This document shows positions 30,606-39,810 of a DNA stretch of 64,000 nt, piece after piece. Numbering within the stretch: position 1 is the first letter of the stretch; every line of letters begins with the position of its first letter. This stretch comes from Deltaproteobacteria bacterium (lineage in GTDB: Bacteria > Desulfobacterota > GWC2-55-46): contig JACRCL010000014.1 of assembly GCA_016219015.1 (NCBI GenBank), forward strand, positions 1 through 64,000. Direction: 5' to 3'. The position numbers and the translations under genes are program-made. The notes under the pieces are model-generated. The model was not told where the DNA came from, did no database searches, and worked only from the letters and a program-made list of their open reading frames with translations.

Positions 30606-31175
30606 ATGCCCAAAACAAACGTGAAAACAAAAACCACCAAGAAAGGCCCTCCGGCAAAGGGCCCCAATTCTATCAAAAAGGCCGTTGGACCAACGCCGAA
30701 AGAAGAAAAGCATCCGATGAAAAGCGCAAAAGAAAAAGCACCGAAGGGCAAGGTCCCTTTCAAGAAGGAAGTAACGCAGAAGCTCCTCGACGCAAAGGGC
30801 AAGATCCTCCATGAGGTCACCCAGAAGGTCCGGAGCGAGAGCAACGTCCTCAAGTACGAGATAGGCGATATCTACGATATAGCGAGCAGCGAGAGGGAAA
30901 GGGAGCTTACGCTCATGCTCGGCGACCGCGACAGGGAGAAGCTCTCCGAGATCGAAGACGCCCTTGAACGTCTCAAGGAGAACGTCTACGGGACATGCGA
31001 GGAGTGCGGGGAACCGATCGCCGAGGATAGGCTGAGGGCCCTGCCTTCAACGCGCGTATGCGTAGAATGCCAGTCCAAGATGGAAAGAGAGCAGAAGATA
31101 AAGGGCGCGCGGTTCGAGGAGGAACCCGGGCTCGGGATACTCGAAAGGTCCGAGTCCGACGAAGAGGAGTTCTAA
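30606..31175 (+). CDS. DksA/TraR-family zinc-finger protein with Lys-rich N-terminus
   Basis: CEECGEPIAEDRLRALPSTRVCVECQ; ATG at 30606 preferred to ORF-track TTG at 30570. Confidence 0.9.
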   Translation: MPKTNVKTKTTKKGPPAKGPNSIKKAVGPTPKEEKHPMKSAKEKAPKGKVPFKKEVTQKLLDAKGKILHEVTQKVRSESNVLKYEIGDIYDIASSERERELTLMLGDRDREKLSEIEDALERLKENVYGTCEECGEPIAEDRLRALPSTRVCVECQSKMEREQKIKGARFEEEPGLGILERSESDEEEF

Positions 31176-31201
31176 AAGGCGCTTTTTTTGTAATCTCTTG
31201 A

Positions 31202-31236
31202 GCCGGGCCTCTTTCCAGGGCCCGGCCTTTTTTTTA
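31202..31236 (+). terminator. Intrinsic terminator after dksA-like gene
   Basis: GCCGGGCC-loop-GGCCCGGC followed by TTTTTTTT. Confidence 0.85.
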
Positions 31237-31273
31237 TGGGAAATATTTTTCAAGTAAGACGAAGGACGCCTCC

Positions 31274-32287
31274 GTGAAAAAACTGATTTACGCCTTTGTA
31301 GTAATATCCGTACTGGTCCTCATAGCGGTCCCCATCTACCTTAAAAGGGAAAAAGAGAGCGTCACCTACTCGCGCGACCTCATGGGCACTATCGTCCAGA
31401 TAACGCTCATGAGGGGGGAGCGCACAAGGTTCGACGCGGCCGCTAACGCTGCCTTCGACGAGATAAAAAGGTATGAAACGCTCTTCAGCTCCTATATCCC
31501 GGATAGCGACGTATCGAGGGTCTCGAAAGAGGCCGGGGTCAGGCCCGTAAAGGTCTCCCCCGAGGTCATGGAGGTGGTCGAGAAGGCCGTCATGGTGGCG
31601 GAACTGTCGGGAGGCGCGTTCGACCCGACCGTAGGAGCGCTTTCAAAGGTCTGGGGCCCTTCGGGTGAGAAAGGGTACGTGCCGGCAAAGGAAGAGGTCG
31701 GGAAACTCCTTCCTCTTGTCGATTATAAAAATATTGAGATAGACAAAACAGCCTCGACAATATTCCTGAAGAAAAAAGGGATGGCCCTGAACCTCGGCGG
31801 CGTGGCCAAAGGCTTTATTACTGAGAAGGCGGCCCTAAAGCTCAAGGCCAACGGGGTCGAACGCGGGATAGTCCACGCCGGCGGCGACATGGTCGTATTC
31901 CAGAAAGACGAGCAGAGGCAGTTCATCATAGGGATACAGCACCCGAGGGAGAAGAAATTACTCGGCGAGGCGCACCTCTATAACGGCGCCGTGGCAACCT
32001 CCGGCGACTACGAGAGGTTCTTCATGAAAGACGGCGTCAGGTACCATCATATCCTCGACCCGAGGACGGGCTTTCCTGCCATGAAATCGATGGCTGTCAC
32101 CATCATAGCGAAAGACCCGACGATGGCGGACGCGCTTTCAACTGCCGTATTCGTCATGGGCCCGAAGGACGGGATGGAGCTCGTCGACAGGCTCGACGGC
32201 GTCGAAGGCTCGGTCATGGGCGAAAAGGGCGAGATAAAGGTGTCGAAGGGGTTCGAGGGGTGGCTGGCGGATTCGAAGACGAGATAG
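31274..32287 (+). CDS. apbE: FAD:protein FMN transferase (ApbE family)
   Basis: N-terminal membrane anchor; GTIVQITL, GGVAKGFITEKA, HAGGDMVV, HHILDPRTGFPA. Confidence 0.95.
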   Translation: MKKLIYAFVVISVLVLIAVPIYLKREKESVTYSRDLMGTIVQITLMRGERTRFDAAANAAFDEIKRYETLFSSYIPDSDVSRVSKEAGVRPVKVSPEVMEVVEKAVMVAELSGGAFDPTVGALSKVWGPSGEKGYVPAKEEVGKLLPLVDYKNIEIDKTASTIFLKKKGMALNLGGVAKGFITEKAALKLKANGVERGIVHAGGDMVVFQKDEQRQFIIGIQHPREKKLLGEAHLYNGAVATSGDYERFFMKDGVRYHHILDPRTGFPAMKSMAVTIIAKDPTMADALSTAVFVMGPKDGMELVDRLDGVEGSVMGEKGEIKVSKGFEGWLADSKTR

Positions 32288-32290
32288 AAA

Positions 32291-32412
32291 AGGCTGCTGA
32301 AAAAACCCATCTGCTTCGTTGTCTTCAAAGCTCGTCACTGCGACGTACTGAGTAGGCTCATTCCTCCCCCTATTTCAATGGGGCCTCGCATCTGGAGCTT
32401 TTTGAGCAGCCT
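32291..32412 (+). repeat. Palindromic element family A, copy A2
   Basis: AGGCTGCTGAAAAAACCCATCTGC ... AGCTTTTTGAGCAGCCT; starts 4 nt after the apbE stop. Confidence 0.92.
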
Positions 32413-32547
32413 TTTTGAACACGGCATAGCGAGCGAATCGAAATCGAATGCTTCCTTATGTGTCGAAGATTCCCCTCAGGAAGCCGCCGGGAAATTCCAG
32501 TTTGAGTTTTTTAGCAACCTTTAATCCTTGGGTGCGCTATCGTGGGT

Positions 32548-33570
32548 TCAGCTCTTCTTCCCTGAAGGCCCGGCGAGCATCTGCTTCTGGAACTGGTGGA
32601 CCGCCTTATTGTGCTCCTTGAGGCTCCTGGAGAAGTAATGCGTCCCGTCGTTTTTTGATACGAAGTAGAGGTAATCCTCGTTCGCGGGGTTCAAGGCGGC
32701 CTTTATCGAGGCCTTGCCGGGGTTGGCTATGGGGCCGGGCGGAAGTCCGTATATCACGTATGTATTGTAAGGCGTCTTTGCGGCAAGGTGCCTCCTTGTG
32801 AGGTTGCCGTCAAAGCCGCTTATGCCGTAGATGACCGTCGGGTCGCTCTGTAGCTTTATGCCTTTTTTAAGCCTGTTGTAGATGACCGCTGAAATAAGCT
32901 CCCTCTCCTCCGGCGCGCCGGTCTCCTTCTCTATTATCGAGGCGAGCGTTATCACCTTGCTTGTCGAAAGGCCGCGGCTCCGGGCCGCTCCGCCGAACTC
33001 CGCGGAATAGACGGACTTGAACTTCTCCACCATCTTTACGATTATCTCATCCGCGCCCATGCCCTTTGTAAGCTCATAAGTGTCGGGGAAGAGGTAGCCT
33101 TCGAGCGTCTGCCCCTCAAGCCCGAGGGAGGCGACAAACTTCGCATCGGCGGCCTTTGAGAGGAACTCCTTCTCGTCCACGAGCCCCTTTTCTCCGAGGA
33201 CTGAGGCGACCTCTTGTATGTTGAAGCCTTCGGGTATCGTGACAAGGTGACGCTTCACCCTGCCCTTTATGAGGACCTCGAGGACCTCCATCGGGGTCAT
33301 GGCCGGGCTGAACTCGTACTCGCCCGCCTTAGCCTTCTTATTCGCCCCGAGCAGGTTCGCCGCCAGTACGAGGCTGCCGGAGCTCCTTATTATCCCGGCC
33401 TTCTCGAGGTTAGCGGCAACGACCCTGAAGCTCGCGCCCTTCTGGATGTTGACGACCTTTACACCGCCCTCGCGGGAAGCGGGGGTATAGAAGGTTATAT
33501 AAATATGAATGCCGGCGATTATAGCGGTTATGACAAGGACGAGGAGGATTATTTCGACGCGCTTACGCAT
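32548..33570 (-). CDS. mltG: Endolytic murein transglycosylase MltG
   Basis: TIPEGFNIQEVASVL, LEGYLFPDTYEL, LASIIEKETGAPEER, LQSDPTVIYG. Confidence 0.95.
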   Translation of the reverse strand: MRKRVEIILLVLVITAIIAGIHIYITFYTPASREGGVKVVNIQKGASFRVVAANLEKAGIIRSSGSLVLAANLLGANKKAKAGEYEFSPAMTPMEVLEVLIKGRVKRHLVTIPEGFNIQEVASVLGEKGLVDEKEFLSKAADAKFVASLGLEGQTLEGYLFPDTYELTKGMGADEIIVKMVEKFKSVYSAEFGGAARSRGLSTSKVITLASIIEKETGAPEERELISAVIYNRLKKGIKLQSDPTVIYGISGFDGNLTRRHLAAKTPYNTYVIYGLPPGPIANPGKASIKAALNPANEDYLYFVSKNDGTHYFSRSLKEHNKAVHQFQKQMLAGPSGKKS

Positions 33571-33629
33571 AGGTTAAGTGATCTTCCACAGATTAAAAAA
33601 AACCCCCGACATAGGGGGAAAAGGAATTT

Positions 33630-34049
33630 TCAGGAGTTGGCGGCGCGGCTGTCTAAGAAACCCTGGAGGATATAAGCGGCCGCCATCTTATCGACTACCT
33701 CTTTCCTCCTCTTCCTGCTCAAATCCCCTTCTATGAGGACCCTGGTCACCGCTATCGTCGAAAACCTCTCATCCCAGGTGTAAACAGGCAGGCCCGTCTT
33801 TTCCTTCAGAAGCTCCACGAACTTTTGCACGGACTTTGACCTCGGCCCCTCGGTGCCGTCCATGTTGACGGGCATGCCCACGACAAAACCCCTGACCTGC
33901 CGGTCTCCGGCCAGTCTTAAAAGCTCCTCGAGGTCCTTTTTTATGGAGGACCTTTTTAAGGTAGTAACAGGCTGCGCGGTGATGCCGGCCTCGTCGCTTA
34001 AGGCTATGCCGATGGTCTTTGTACCCACGTCGAGGCCCATCAGTCTCAT
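33630..34049 (-). CDS. ruvX: Putative Holliday junction resolvase YqgF/RuvX
   Basis: MRLMGLDVGTKTIGIALSDE ... VYTWDERFST. Confidence 0.95.
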   Translation of the reverse strand: MRLMGLDVGTKTIGIALSDEAGITAQPVTTLKRSSIKKDLEELLRLAGDRQVRGFVVGMPVNMDGTEGPRSKSVQKFVELLKEKTGLPVYTWDERFSTIAVTRVLIEGDLSRKRRKEVVDKMAAAYILQGFLDSRAANS

Positions 34050-34092
34050 GAAAAAAATATAACCCGTAACACCCGTTTATTCAAGGTATTTC

Positions 34093-34121
34093 TTGACTTT
34101 ACAAAAACGTTACTATATTAT
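34093..34121 (+). promoter_or_regulatory. Promoter of tRNA-Val
   Basis: TTGACT-N17-TATTAT 26 bp upstream of tRNA. Confidence 0.75.
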
Positions 34122-34147
34122 CCTATCTTGAAAACCCCGAAATTTTT

Positions 34148-34222
34148 GGGCGGTTAACTCAGCGGCAGAGTGCCACCTTCACACGGTGGAAGTCACAGGT
34201 TCAAATCCTGTACCGCCCACCA
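34148..34222 (+). tRNA. tRNA-Val (anticodon CAC), CCA encoded
   Basis: Acceptor GGGCGGT/ACCGCCC, anticodon arm CCACC-TTCACAC-GGTGG, T arm ACAGG-TTCAAAT-CCTGT, 3' ACCA. Confidence 0.95.
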
Positions 34223-34554
34223 TCTCCTGTTCAAGTCCCCTAAGGAAAGACCGAACCCCCTGGCTGGAATTATTCCTGAGTAATATTATAATGCCTATTG
34301 ACAGGGCCTTTCAAAAGGTCTATAATTTGTTAAAATATCAATAATTCAGATACCTTGGTTAACACTGGGTGAGGAAGGACGCTCGGCAATTCTCTAATCT
34401 GCGAACCCGCGAAGCACGTTAAAACTCACGCATTTTGGAATGCCCCTTGGAAGTCTTCTTTGCTCCCCCTTCAAGCGCGTTAAAAAATTCTTTAACTGCG
34501 AAAACTCCCTGAGCATCTGGATATCAACATTTAGAATAAAAAGGAGAAGTTAAA

Positions 34555-35034
34555 ATGGGTGTCAGCTATTCTGAAATAATTGAAAGGATGAGATGGGCCG
34601 GCAAGCTGAAGAACGACTCGGCCGTGGCAAGGGTGCTCGGGGTTACCCCGCAGGCCCTTTCAAACTATAAGAAAAGAGGGGAGATGCCCACTGACCTGGT
34701 CCTCAGGTTCGCCAATATCTACGGCCTTTCCGTAGACTGGCTGATCTCCGGCGAGGGAGAGATGTCGAAGGGCGGAAGGGGCGGCGAGTTCGGCAAACCC
34801 TACATGATGGCCGCTGAAGACACCCAGGCGTACGGCAAGGACATGAAAGAGTTCGGCAGGGTGCCGGATGTCGCGGCCTTGAGCGCCGATGAGATAATCT
34901 ACGTGGGAAAGCTCCTGAAGATCCTCCGCGGCCCGAACAAGAGCACTGCCGCAGCCATCAAATACAGCGTAGACGCCTTCCTCAAGGCGTCCGAGCAGCC
35001 CGTGGAAGAGTCTGAAAAAGAACCGAAGGTCTGA
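34555..35034 (+). CDS. CI-repressor-like helix-turn-helix regulator
   Basis: SAVARVLGVTPQALSNYKKRGEMPTDLVLRFANIYGLSVDWLISGEGEM. Confidence 0.85.
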   Translation: MGVSYSEIIERMRWAGKLKNDSAVARVLGVTPQALSNYKKRGEMPTDLVLRFANIYGLSVDWLISGEGEMSKGGRGGEFGKPYMMAAEDTQAYGKDMKEFGRVPDVAALSADEIIYVGKLLKILRGPNKSTAAAIKYSVDAFLKASEQPVEESEKEPKV

Positions 35035-35050
35035 AAAAACAAAACTTCAA

Positions 35051-35160
35051 ATTCAATTAACCCGCCATGAATGGCGGGGATTGTCGCAAGGTACTTGCCT
35101 TTTATTATAGCCCTTTGATGCGCCCTTAAGGGCGTGCCTTACGCCGAGCACCCGATTAAA
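35051..35160 (+). repeat. Hairpin-rich element family D, copy D1
   Basis: CCCGCCAT/ATGGCGGG, GCAAGGTACTTGC, GCGCCCTTAAGGGCG hairpins, CGCCGAGCACCCGATT; matches D2. Confidence 0.9.
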
Positions 35161-35188
35161 GCTGCATTCTCTTGAGTGCAGCTTTTTT
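35161..35188 (+). terminator. Terminator-like hairpin following D1
   Basis: GCTGCATTCTCTTGAGTGCAGC then TTTTTT. Confidence 0.65.
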
Positions 35189-35332
35189 ATTCCGGAAATT
35201 ATCCGGCACGATAACTGAAACCCCTCTCCGCCATAGTCCGCTTTTTCAAACTCCGTCTTTTCCATCTTGCGGCGATTTCCGGCGATACAGTTCTGTTGAC
35301 CAAAGCCGTTCTGTGTGTTAATTTCAGGGCTT

Positions 35333-35935
35333 ATGCCCATGAACTTCTCCTACACCCTTATCGGGGACTGGCTGAGCTCTGAAAAGGGCTTCCGCGGCGA
35401 GCTCGGCGGCCTTCTTCCCCACCAGAAGCTGCTCCTCCTTTCCGACGGCTCGCTTACGCTGGAGCTGGAGCTGCTCTGGAGGTCGGTCGTGGAGGTCGAG
35501 GTGAAGTTCAAGGGCACTACGACGCTCTCCAAAGAGGCGGCGGAGTACCTCGAGGAGGCCCCTGACAAAGAGGCGATGGAGAGGGAGGTCTGGCTCACCA
35601 TAGAGGGCAAGAGGCTCGTCTACGCCCATTCGATAATCCCGCTCAACTGCATAGAAAAGGGGCTCAAGGACGCCCTTGAGGCCCACAGCGACGAGCCGCT
35701 CGGAAGGGTACTTAATACGAAAAAGGTCTTTTTCTCGAAAAAAAAGCTCGAGGTCGGCAAGGTCGTCTGCCGGAGCGCCGCCGCGGACCTCGGCATAGAA
35801 GAGGATTCTCCGCTCATCGCCAGGCGGTACATGCTTTACAACGACGAGGGCCCAGGGAAATGGATCATAAAAGCGGCGGTGACAGAGGTCTTCAGCCCGG
35901 AGATAATCTCTACCAAATTCTTTAAAAAAAGATGA
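35333..35935 (+). CDS. Chorismate-lyase-like protein (UbiC fold)
   Basis: REVWLTIEGKRLVYAHSIIPLN...EPLGRVL and IARRYMLYNDE...TEVF pattern parallels UbiC; overlaps ubiA start; ORF opens at GTG 35315, ATG 35333. Confidence 0.7.
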   Translation: MPMNFSYTLIGDWLSSEKGFRGELGGLLPHQKLLLLSDGSLTLELELLWRSVVEVEVKFKGTTTLSKEAAEYLEEAPDKEAMEREVWLTIEGKRLVYAHSIIPLNCIEKGLKDALEAHSDEPLGRVLNTKKVFFSKKKLEVGKVVCRSAAADLGIEEDSPLIARRYMLYNDEGPGKWIIKAAVTEVFSPEIISTKFFKKR

Positions 35936-36831
35936 GCATGGCAGGGCCTTTCAAGATGACCACGTCAGGCGCGTTGTCCATGAAAATCGGGGCCGTATCC
36001 GACCTCATAAGGCTCCCCAAACAGCAGGGGACGCTCCTTGTCCTCTGGCCGACGCTCTGGTCGCTCTTCATCGCCTCAAACGGGCGGCCTTCGGCAAAGC
36101 TACTTGCGATATTCGTCCTCGGCACGTTCCTCATGAGGAGCGCGGGGTGCGCGGTCAACGACATAGCCGACAGGGACTTCGACAAGTTCGTCGAGAGGAC
36201 GAAGGCACGGCCCCTGGCGAGCGGGCGGCTCAAGGTTAAAGAGGCGGTCTTTGTCTTCTTGACTCTCTCTATCCTCGCCTTTACGCTCGTCCTGTTCTTG
36301 AACCCGCTTACGATCGCGCTGTCGGTCGTGGGGATAATGCTCGCGAGCGTCTATCCTTTCGTAAAGAGGTTCAGCCACTTCCCCCAGACCGTGCTCGGCA
36401 TGGCCTTCGGCTGGGGCGCGGTAATGGCGTGGTCGGCTGTAAAGGGCGACGTAGGGCTTGTCCCCGCGCTCATATTCTTATCGAACGTCTGCTGGTCGAT
36501 GGCGTACGATACCATCTACGCCCTGATGGACAAGGACGACGACATAAAGATAGGCGTCAAATCGACCGCGCTATTCTTCGGGGACAGGGTATATCTCGCC
36601 CTCGCGCTCATGTACGCCGGGTTTGCCGCGCTTATGATTTTGGCCGGGTACTTTGAAGGCCTCGGCCCCGTATATTATATAGGCGTACTCATTGGGTTCA
36701 TCGCATTTTTAAAAGTCGTATCGTCCGTGAAGAAAAGCCCGACGAGGGAGGCCGCCTACAGGGGCTTTACGGCCAACGCCGTCCTCGGCGGAGTGATACT
36801 CGTCTTCATAATCCTCGATATGAACCTCTAA
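35932..36831 (+). CDS. ubiA: UbiA-family prenyltransferase (4-hydroxybenzoate polyprenyltransferase-like)
   Basis: RSAGCAVNDIADRDFDKFVERTKARPLASG; YDTIYALMDKDDD. Confidence 0.93.
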   Translation: MSMAGPFKMTTSGALSMKIGAVSDLIRLPKQQGTLLVLWPTLWSLFIASNGRPSAKLLAIFVLGTFLMRSAGCAVNDIADRDFDKFVERTKARPLASGRLKVKEAVFVFLTLSILAFTLVLFLNPLTIALSVVGIMLASVYPFVKRFSHFPQTVLGMAFGWGAVMAWSAVKGDVGLVPALIFLSNVCWSMAYDTIYALMDKDDDIKIGVKSTALFFGDRVYLALALMYAGFAALMILAGYFEGLGPVYYIGVLIGFIAFLKVVSSVKKSPTREAAYRGFTANAVLGGVILVFIILDMNL

Positions 36832-36840
36832 GGAAGAAAG

Positions 36841-38292
36841 ATGGCGTATAACGATCTCAGGGAATTTCTCGACGCGCTCGAAGGCAAGGGCCTCCTTAAA
36901 AGGGTCAGGGCAGAGGTGGACCCTCACCTTGAAGTGGCCGAGATACAGGACAGACTCGTAAGGAATAGCGGCCCGGCGGTCATCTTCGAGAAGGTGAAGG
37001 GGCACCGTATGCCGATAGTCGGCAACCTCTTCGGCACGCGCGAAAGGGTGGCCCTCGGCCTGGGCGTGGAAGAAGGCGAGCTTCAAAAGATAGGCGAGTT
37101 CATAGCCCTGCTGCAGAGGCCGGAGCCCCCGGAGGGCCTCTGGGACGCGGTAAAAAAGATTCCTTTCTTCGGCAAGGTCTTAACGCTCGGCCCCAAGACA
37201 GTAAGGAGCGGCCCCTGCCAGGAGGTCGTCGATATCGACAACGCCGACCTCTCTTCCATACCCATAATAAAATGCTGGCCAAAGGACGCGGCCCCGCTCA
37301 TCACCTGGCCGCTGGTCATAACGCAGGGCCCGGACGGCGGCCAATACAACGTCGGCGTCTACAGGATGCAGTACCTCGACGGCAAGCGCGCCATAATGAG
37401 GTGGCTTAAGCACAGGGGCGGGGCAAAGCACCTGAGCGAGTGGGCCGCCGCCGGAAAGACTATGCCCGTTGCCGTCGCCATAGGCTGCGAGCCTGCTACC
37501 ATCATAGCGGGCGTAACGCCCGTGCCCGAGGACGTTGGCGAGTTCCACTTCGCCGGTATCCTCCGCAAAAAGGCGATAGAGCTCGTCGAGTGCAAGACAA
37601 TACCGCTTAAGGTCCCCGCCACGGCCGAGATAGTATTGGAGGGCGAGATAAGGCACGATGAACTTGAGCTTGAAGGGCCTTTCGGCGACCACACAGGCTA
37701 CTATAACGCCGCCGAGCCTTTTCCAGTATTCCACCTGAAGGCCATAACCCACAGGAAAGACCCTCTCTACCTTACGACCATCACGGGCAGGCCTCCGAAG
37801 GAGGACGCGGTAATCGGCACTGTCCTCAATAATATCTACCTGCCGTCCTTGAAGCTGCAGTTCCCGGAGGTCGTGGACTTCAGCCTGCCGATGGAGGCCG
37901 TATCTTACAGGATAGCGGTCGTGTCGATTAAAAAGGAGTACCCCGGCCACGCGAGAAGGCTCATGATGGGCATCTGGGGGGTATTGAAGCAGTTCATGTA
38001 CGTCAAATACATAATAGTCGTTGACGACGATATAGACGTACACAATTGGGCGGATGTTATCTGGGCCGTATCGACGCGCGTGGACCCTAAGAGGGATACT
38101 CTTATAATAGAGGACACGCCCATAGACTATCTCGATTTTTCCTCTCCCAAGGACAACCTCGGCTCAAAGATGGGCATAGACGCGACCAACAAGTACCCGC
38201 CGGAGGTCACGCGCAAGTGGGGCGAGAAGATGGAGATGGAAAAGGCGATAGTAGAGCTGGTTGATAAGAAGTGGAAGGAGTACGGGATTTAA
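36841..38292 (+). CDS. ubiD: UbiD-family decarboxylase
   Basis: GPCQEVV, GPFGDHTGYY, GRPPKEDAVIG. Confidence 0.93.
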   Translation: MAYNDLREFLDALEGKGLLKRVRAEVDPHLEVAEIQDRLVRNSGPAVIFEKVKGHRMPIVGNLFGTRERVALGLGVEEGELQKIGEFIALLQRPEPPEGLWDAVKKIPFFGKVLTLGPKTVRSGPCQEVVDIDNADLSSIPIIKCWPKDAAPLITWPLVITQGPDGGQYNVGVYRMQYLDGKRAIMRWLKHRGGAKHLSEWAAAGKTMPVAVAIGCEPATIIAGVTPVPEDVGEFHFAGILRKKAIELVECKTIPLKVPATAEIVLEGEIRHDELELEGPFGDHTGYYNAAEPFPVFHLKAITHRKDPLYLTTITGRPPKEDAVIGTVLNNIYLPSLKLQFPEVVDFSLPMEAVSYRIAVVSIKKEYPGHARRLMMGIWGVLKQFMYVKYIIVVDDDIDVHNWADVIWAVSTRVDPKRDTLIIEDTPIDYLDFSSPKDNLGSKMGIDATNKYPPEVTRKWGEKMEMEKAIVELVDKKWKEYGI

Positions 38293-38295
38293 GTA

Positions 38296-38982
38296 ATGAC
38301 TACAGAATCCGAAAAATTCGAGAAATACGCACAGGAGTGGTGGAACCCCGCGGGCAAGTTGTTTTCGCTCCACAGGATAAACCCGCTCCGTTTCGATTAC
38401 TTCTCAGGCAAGTGCGGAGAGCTTTCGGGCAAGCGCGTCCTTGATATAGGCTGCGGCGGGGGCCTTCTGGCAGAGAGGTTCGCCGCCTCCGGCGCTGCCG
38501 TTACCGGCATAGACTTATCCCCCGTAGCAGTAGACGCGGCCAAAAGGCACGCCAATGAAACAGGCCTTTCCATAGACTACAGGCTCGCCTCCCCTGCCAA
38601 GCTCGTCAATGAAGGCCCCGCGCCATTTGATATCATCGTATGCGCTGAGGTCCTTGAGCATGTGGACGACCTGAACGGCTTTTTAAGGGATTCGCTTTCG
38701 ATGCTAAAAGAGGGCGGGCTCTTCTTCTTCGGGACGATAAACAAGACCTTCAAGGCGCGCGTGCTCGCGCTCTTCGTAGCAGAGGACGTGCTCGGCATGG
38801 TCCCGAGGGGCACGCACGACTACAACAGGTTCATAAGGCCTTCGGTATTGAAAGAGATACTTGAGAGGAACGGGGTCTTCATAGAGGAGCTTAAGGGCAT
38901 GACCTACGACCCCTTGAGGCTTGAGTTCAGGATATCGAACGACACGTCGGTGAATTATCTCGGGTACGCAAGGAAGAGGTAA
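38296..38982 (+). CDS. ubiG: UbiG-like O-methyltransferase
   Basis: EKYAQEWWNPAGKLFSLHRINPLRFDY, VLDIGCGGGLLAERFA. Confidence 0.92.
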   Translation: MTTESEKFEKYAQEWWNPAGKLFSLHRINPLRFDYFSGKCGELSGKRVLDIGCGGGLLAERFAASGAAVTGIDLSPVAVDAAKRHANETGLSIDYRLASPAKLVNEGPAPFDIIVCAEVLEHVDDLNGFLRDSLSMLKEGGLFFFGTINKTFKARVLALFVAEDVLGMVPRGTHDYNRFIRPSVLKEILERNGVFIEELKGMTYDPLRLEFRISNDTSVNYLGYARKR

Positions 38983-39007
38983 AAAGCATTTCTATAAAAA
39001 ATGTTCT

Positions 39008-39730
39008 TTAAAGTTGCCTCCCCTCCAATGCCTTGCCGATCTCTTCAGCTATTATCGCAGCCGCCTTTACCGGGTCCGGCGCGTTCCTGATGGGACGGCC
39101 GACCACTATATAGTCCGCGCCGTTCGTTATCGCCTCGTAGGGGGTCACAGCCCTTTTCTGGTCGCCCCTGTCGTCGCCAGAAGACCTTATCCCCGGCGTT
39201 ATCACCAGGAACCCCTCACCGAACTCGTCCTTTACGGCCTTTGCCTCAAGCCCTGAGCAGACCACCCCGGCGCAGCCGGCCATTTTGGCAAGCCGCGCCC
39301 TGTGGAGCACAAGGTCAACGGGGTTACGGTATCTCGCGTCTATCCCTATCTCAACGAGGTCCTCTCCCGAAAGGCTCGTCAATACCGTCACCCCCAATAC
39401 CTTAGTCTTTCCAGTATTCCCCTCGACAACTGCCTTCAATAGCCCTTTGCCTTCGTCGCAGTGTACGGTGACGAACTCGGCCCCGAGGGCCGATGCGGAG
39501 CGCATCGCACCCTTGACGGTTGCCGGGATGTCGTGGAACTTCATATCGAGGAAAATGCCTTTGCCGGAACGTTCCTTCACTGCCTTGACAACGTCAGGGC
39601 CGCAGGCGGTAAAGAGCTCGAGCCCGACCTTGAAGACGCCGACGCTGTCTTTTAAGAGGTCGAGGTACTTTATCGCCTCCGGCAGGTTCGGCACGTCGAG
39701 GGCGAAGATTATCCTGTCTTTAGGTGTCAT
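39008..39730 (-). CDS. pyrF: Orotidine 5'-phosphate decarboxylase
   Basis: IIFALDVPNLPEAI, FLDMKFHDIPATVKGAM, GADYIVVGRPI. Confidence 0.96.
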   Translation of the reverse strand: MTPKDRIIFALDVPNLPEAIKYLDLLKDSVGVFKVGLELFTACGPDVVKAVKERSGKGIFLDMKFHDIPATVKGAMRSASALGAEFVTVHCDEGKGLLKAVVEGNTGKTKVLGVTVLTSLSGEDLVEIGIDARYRNPVDLVLHRARLAKMAGCAGVVCSGLEAKAVKDEFGEGFLVITPGIRSSGDDRGDQKRAVTPYEAITNGADYIVVGRPIRNAPDPVKAAAIIAEEIGKALEGRQL

Positions 39731-39756
39731 TAGGTTTTTTCTCAGGGGTATTCTAC

Positions 39757-39794
39757 AAAAAAATCCCCTCCCTTGCTTTTCAGGCAGGGAGGGG
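39757..39794 (-). terminator. Terminator after pyrE
   Basis: Minus strand CCCCTCCCTGCCTGAAAAGCAAGGGAGGGG then ATTTTTTT. Confidence 0.8.
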
Positions 39795-39810
39795 CATTTC
39801 CGCCAACAGT

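Noticed and set aside
34148-35034. tRNA-Val followed by a CI-like regulator as an integrated element boundary
   Set aside because: No integrase, no second copy of the tRNA 3' end seen downstream, and neighbouring genes are housekeeping.
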